A stretch of 16,728 nucleotides of DNA from Aquimarina sp. (lineage in GTDB: Bacteria > Bacteroidota > Bacteroidia > Flavobacteriales > Flavobacteriaceae): contig NZVW01000113.1 in the NCBI GenBank assembly GCA_002697475.1, positions 1-16,728 of the forward strand, read 5' to 3'. This document shows positions 14,897-16,728 of this stretch, piece after piece. Position 1 is the stretch's first letter. Each line of letters starts with the position of its first letter. The translations under genes were made by a program, and so were the position numbers. Below the pieces are notes generated by a model. It worked only from the letters and a program-made list of their open reading frames with translations. It made no database searches and had not been told where the DNA came from.

Positions 14897-15169
14897 AACA
14901 AAAAAATAATATTTAGTATAAAGATTAATACCAGACTAATCCCTTAAAGAGCTCATTGTAGAAAAGTCATTTTTCTAACTATTACTTGAATATAATTAAT
15001 TTAAAACCATTTAACTACTTAAATAACAATTATTTAATGTTTTGAGAAGTGACTCTACTCAATTTTCTGAATTTTATAAGACTAGTTTAACGCTTAAGGA
15101 TTTAAACGTTAATTTTTTTAGTGTAATTTTAATCATAGGTTTTGTATATTATTGGAAATCATCTTAATA
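14897..15169. other. Divergent intergenic region with possible promoter
   Basis: A 273-base AT-rich region between the NTF2-like gene and the secreted-protein gene. TAGGTTTTG at 15136-15144 is one base longer than the TAnnTTTG -7 consensus and lies 25 bases before the ATG at 15170, so it is a candidate promoter for that gene. An inverted repeat TTAACG (15087-15092) / CGTTAA (15107-15112) followed by a T7 run resembles a weak terminator, but no gene ends there. I see no coding potential on either strand. Confidence 0.35.
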
Positions 15170-15688
15170 ATGCTTACTATACGATTAGTTTTACTCTATT
15201 TTCTATGTACCAACGTTTTATTTAGTCAACGTAAAATAGGAAGACTTGCTCAGCTAGAACTATGGGCTATTGACAATGGTGATTACACAGCCATCCAAGC
15301 ACATAAAATAGCCTCAAAAAAATGGCCTTTTGTAGCAAAGGTTTCTAATAGTGGAGAAAACATTGACGCAAAAAATGAGATAGTCTGGAAAAATTTAGAA
15401 GCTAAAGGTTATAAAAACCCAAAGTGCAAATATGTTTCCGATTTTGAACAGGAATATCAAAATCTTAAACGAATAGCTGAGATTTTAGAAAGCTATGACA
15501 TTGTACGAGAAACCTTTGATCAGATTAAAGGTTCTGACCTTAAGCTTAAAAGCGAAATTTATAAAATAGAGGAAACCTTATATGAATTTTCAATTTTCAG
15601 TATCTCAGAAGCACAGTCAGATTATAAGAAACAAGAACTTAAGATACGTTTGGATTTATCAAATGATTTTATTGAAATTATAAAATAA
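15170..15688 (+). CDS. Small uncharacterised secreted protein
   Basis: A 172-residue protein I cannot assign to a family. I prefer ATG 15170 to the in-frame TTG at 15152, because it gives a compact signal peptide, MLTIRLVLLYFLCTNVLFSQ, with probable cleavage next to Gln20 as is common in Bacteroidota. The mature part begins RKIGRLAQLELWAIDNGDYT and contains the segment HKIASKKWPFVAKVSNSGEN. A helical, charged C-terminal half follows (about 95-172). No catalytic motif or repeat is visible, and Cys is limited to one residue in the mature chain. The first gene of the right-hand block, it is convergent to a Cys-rich lipoprotein gene, with only 11 bases between the stops and no clear hairpin. Location in the periplasm or outside is inferred from the signal peptide. 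Confidence 0.75.
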   Translation: MLTIRLVLLYFLCTNVLFSQRKIGRLAQLELWAIDNGDYTAIQAHKIASKKWPFVAKVSNSGENIDAKNEIVWKNLEAKGYKNPKCKYVSDFEQEYQNLKRIAEILESYDIVRETFDQIKGSDLKLKSEIYKIEETLYEFSIFSISEAQSDYKKQELKIRLDLSNDFIEIIK

Positions 15689-15699
15689 TGTGAGAATAA

Positions 15700-16272
15700 T
15701 TACATACCTATAGACGTCGATTTTATGCAATCAAACTCACAACCCTGACAACTCCAATAATAAGTTTTATTGATCCTAAAAAGAGATGGTTGACAAATAT
15801 ATTCACATAGAGAATAACAAGTTATTACAGCCTCAAAAGCAATTTCAGTTTCCTCATTATATCCTTTGTTCACTTGATTATTATAAAAATAAAACTCATT
15901 TCCTTTTTTGAATAATAATTTCCCCATTGTAAAATGTTTACCCCTACTCTCTGCCGACAAGTAATAAAAAGTTGTATCAGTTCTGTCCTCAACAAGTCTT
16001 TCCTTGATAGAAATCTTAGAAATTTTCTCAACGATAGTATCGGCTAATATTTTGCTCCAACTTCTCTTAAGTTTAATTGTATCTAATAAAACTTTGTAAG
16101 TTCCATCTTCAAGCAATTCTCCAATCTTCGTAATTTCTGCTTTTGATATATTTTCAGATTGATTATGATCTAAACCTTTTTCTTTTATATTCGATGACCT
16201 TTTTTGATTTGTACAGCTCAGTAACAATAAAGAAAAGAATATTTTTATTAAATATGTAGTTTTTACTGACAT
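15700..16272 (-). CDS. Lipoprotein with six-cysteine C-terminal motif
   Basis: A 190-residue lipoprotein not assigned to a named family. The signal peptide MSVKTTYLIKIFFSLLLLS ends at lipobox Cys20, followed by a charged linker (21-45). The central part (about 50-135) looks beta-rich, with TTFYYLSAES and KLLFKKGNEFYFYN. The C-terminus has six Cys: 152, 156, 160, 175, 178 and 182, spaced x3, x3, x14, x2, x3. The upstream neighbour, cut by the right window edge, shares this Cys pattern and the YYL and FKKG strands, so the two are tandem paralogs. An exported Cys cluster could be disulfide-bonded or bind metal; the sequence cannot decide. A 90-base gap with a long AT-rich hairpin separates the pair. 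It is convergent to the secreted-protein gene. Confidence 0.8.
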   Translation of the reverse strand: MSVKTTYLIKIFFSLLLLSCTNQKRSSNIKEKGLDHNQSENISKAEITKIGELLEDGTYKVLLDTIKLKRSWSKILADTIVEKISKISIKERLVEDRTDTTFYYLSAESRGKHFTMGKLLFKKGNEFYFYNNQVNKGYNEETEIAFEAVITCYSLCEYICQPSLFRINKTYYWSCQGCEFDCIKSTSIGM

Positions 16273-16301
16273 AATAATTTTTTCAAAAATTAAAACGAGA
16301 A

Positions 16302-16347
16302 ACTATTATCTAAATTTTTAAATCAAATTAAAATTTCAGATAATAGT
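16302..16347 (-). terminator. AT-rich stem-loop between tandem paralogs
   Basis: A perfect 10-base-pair inverted repeat, ACTATTATCT (16302-16311) with AGATAATAGT (16338-16347), extends inward by six more pairs (AAATTT/AAATTT) past one bulged C. On the minus strand it sits 15 bases after the stop of the right-hand gene and ends 29 bases before the next start, with a T-rich run after it. It could end the first transcript, attenuate the second or stabilise an mRNA end. Confidence 0.45.
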
Positions 16348-16362
16348 ATTCTTCTTATATCT

Positions 16363-16728
16363 TTAAAATTCTTGGGTAACGCTTTTTGAACAGTTATTTA
16401 CCGGACACCCAGCTGAACAATAATAAACTGTAGAGCCATCTGAATCTGTTCCTTTCTTTGGATCACATGCATATCGGCAACCCGTACAAGTAACTGTACC
16501 TCCTGACATATATAACTTATTTGTATCCGTTGCATCAATACTTAGCAAATAAATTTTATCTCCCTTTTTAAAGACTTCTGTTGCTGTAGATATTGTATTG
16601 TCATCATTAGTCGCCACCAAGAGATAATATGATTCTTTAGTTTCAGGATTCACTTCCTTAAAAACATTAAATTTAGTTAGACTTGTGTTATCATAACCTT
16701 CTTTATTCAACCTCTTCTCCCATTGTTC
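16363..16728 (-). CDS. Partial paralog with six-cysteine C-terminal motif
   Basis: The C-terminal part of a protein whose start lies beyond the right window edge. An internal TTG at 16710 could be read as a start, but the frame is open through the last base (reading E-Q-W-E-K-R-L before it), so the gene is treated as truncated by the window. The visible 121 residues contain KESYYLLVATNDDN, a strand TEVFKKGDKIYLLS, and a C-terminus with six Cys. Counted from the TTG, these are at 75, 78, 82, 98, 102 and 107, spaced x2, x3, x15, x3, x4. The shared order, including the Pro after the third Cys and the Tyr pair before the fourth, shows it is a paralog of the next gene downstream. The N-terminus, presumably with a signal peptide, is not visible. 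The function is unknown. Confidence 0.78.
   Translation of the reverse strand, partial: EQWEKRLNKEGYDNTSLTKFNVFKEVNPETKESYYLLVATNDDNTISTATEVFKKGDKIYLLSIDATDTNKLYMSGGTVTCTGCRYACDPKKGTDSDGSTVYYCSAGCPVNNCSKSVTQEF

Noticed and set aside
15087..15119. Inverted repeat TTAACG/CGTTAA followed by a T-run, resembling a terminator.
   Set aside because: It lies between divergent genes where no transcript should end, and the 6-base AT-rich stem is weak.

Overview
The window looks like chromosomal DNA of a member of Bacteroidota, most likely class Flavobacteriia. The evidence is the strongly AT-rich composition, the near absence of Shine-Dalgarno sequences, a TAnnTTTG-type promoter element, many lipoproteins with a Cys lipobox near residue 20, signal peptides ending in Ala-Gln or Ser-Gln, and a TPR / PD40 beta-propeller / OmpA protein of the PorE type. 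I see no rRNA, tRNA, CRISPR array, insertion sequence or phage gene. No gene-free stretch exceeds 300 bases.

Layout. (1) 42-2015: outer-membrane-associated OmpA-family protein, whose true start may lie left of the window. (2) 2123-7287: a tight same-strand cluster of six genes. It holds a tiny DUF2256 zinc-ribbon protein with a TTG start, a DASH cryptochrome, an iron-sulfur (6-4) photolyase of the PhrB type, a third divergent photolyase-like flavoprotein, a TIGR03643/DUF2805 protein and a DUF2452 protein. Gaps are 5-19 bases or the genes overlap (11 bases and an ATGA overlap), so this is almost certainly one operon for light-driven DNA repair or blue-light flavoprotein chemistry. (3) 7312-8661, minus: AGCS-family Na+:alanine/glycine symporter. 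(4) 8793-9641: DUF4382 lipoprotein, ending at a bidirectional terminator shared with a minus-strand TrmH-family RNA methyltransferase (9734-10207). (5) 10471-11625: an unrecognised soluble protein behind a structured leader, ending at a strong bidirectional terminator shared with an astacin-like metalloprotease lipoprotein (11733-12749, minus). (6) 12971-14896: a lipocalin-like lipoprotein, an unrecognised acidic protein and, convergent to it, an NTF2-like protein. (7) 15170-16728: a small secreted protein and two tandem minus-strand relatives that share a six-cysteine C-terminal motif. The second of these runs off the right edge.

The strongest biology is the photolyase cluster. The DASH protein keeps the residues expected of a working enzyme, including the tryptophan triad, and the PhrB-like protein keeps its four iron-sulfur cysteines. 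The third paralog has lost two of the three canonical triad tryptophans, the active-site Glu (now Arg) and the flavin-N5 Asn (now His). It is therefore probably not an ordinary CPD photolyase. Three conserved small proteins of unknown function travel with these enzymes, and two of them look able to bind nucleic acid. They are good candidates for undescribed partners of the repair or light-response machinery.
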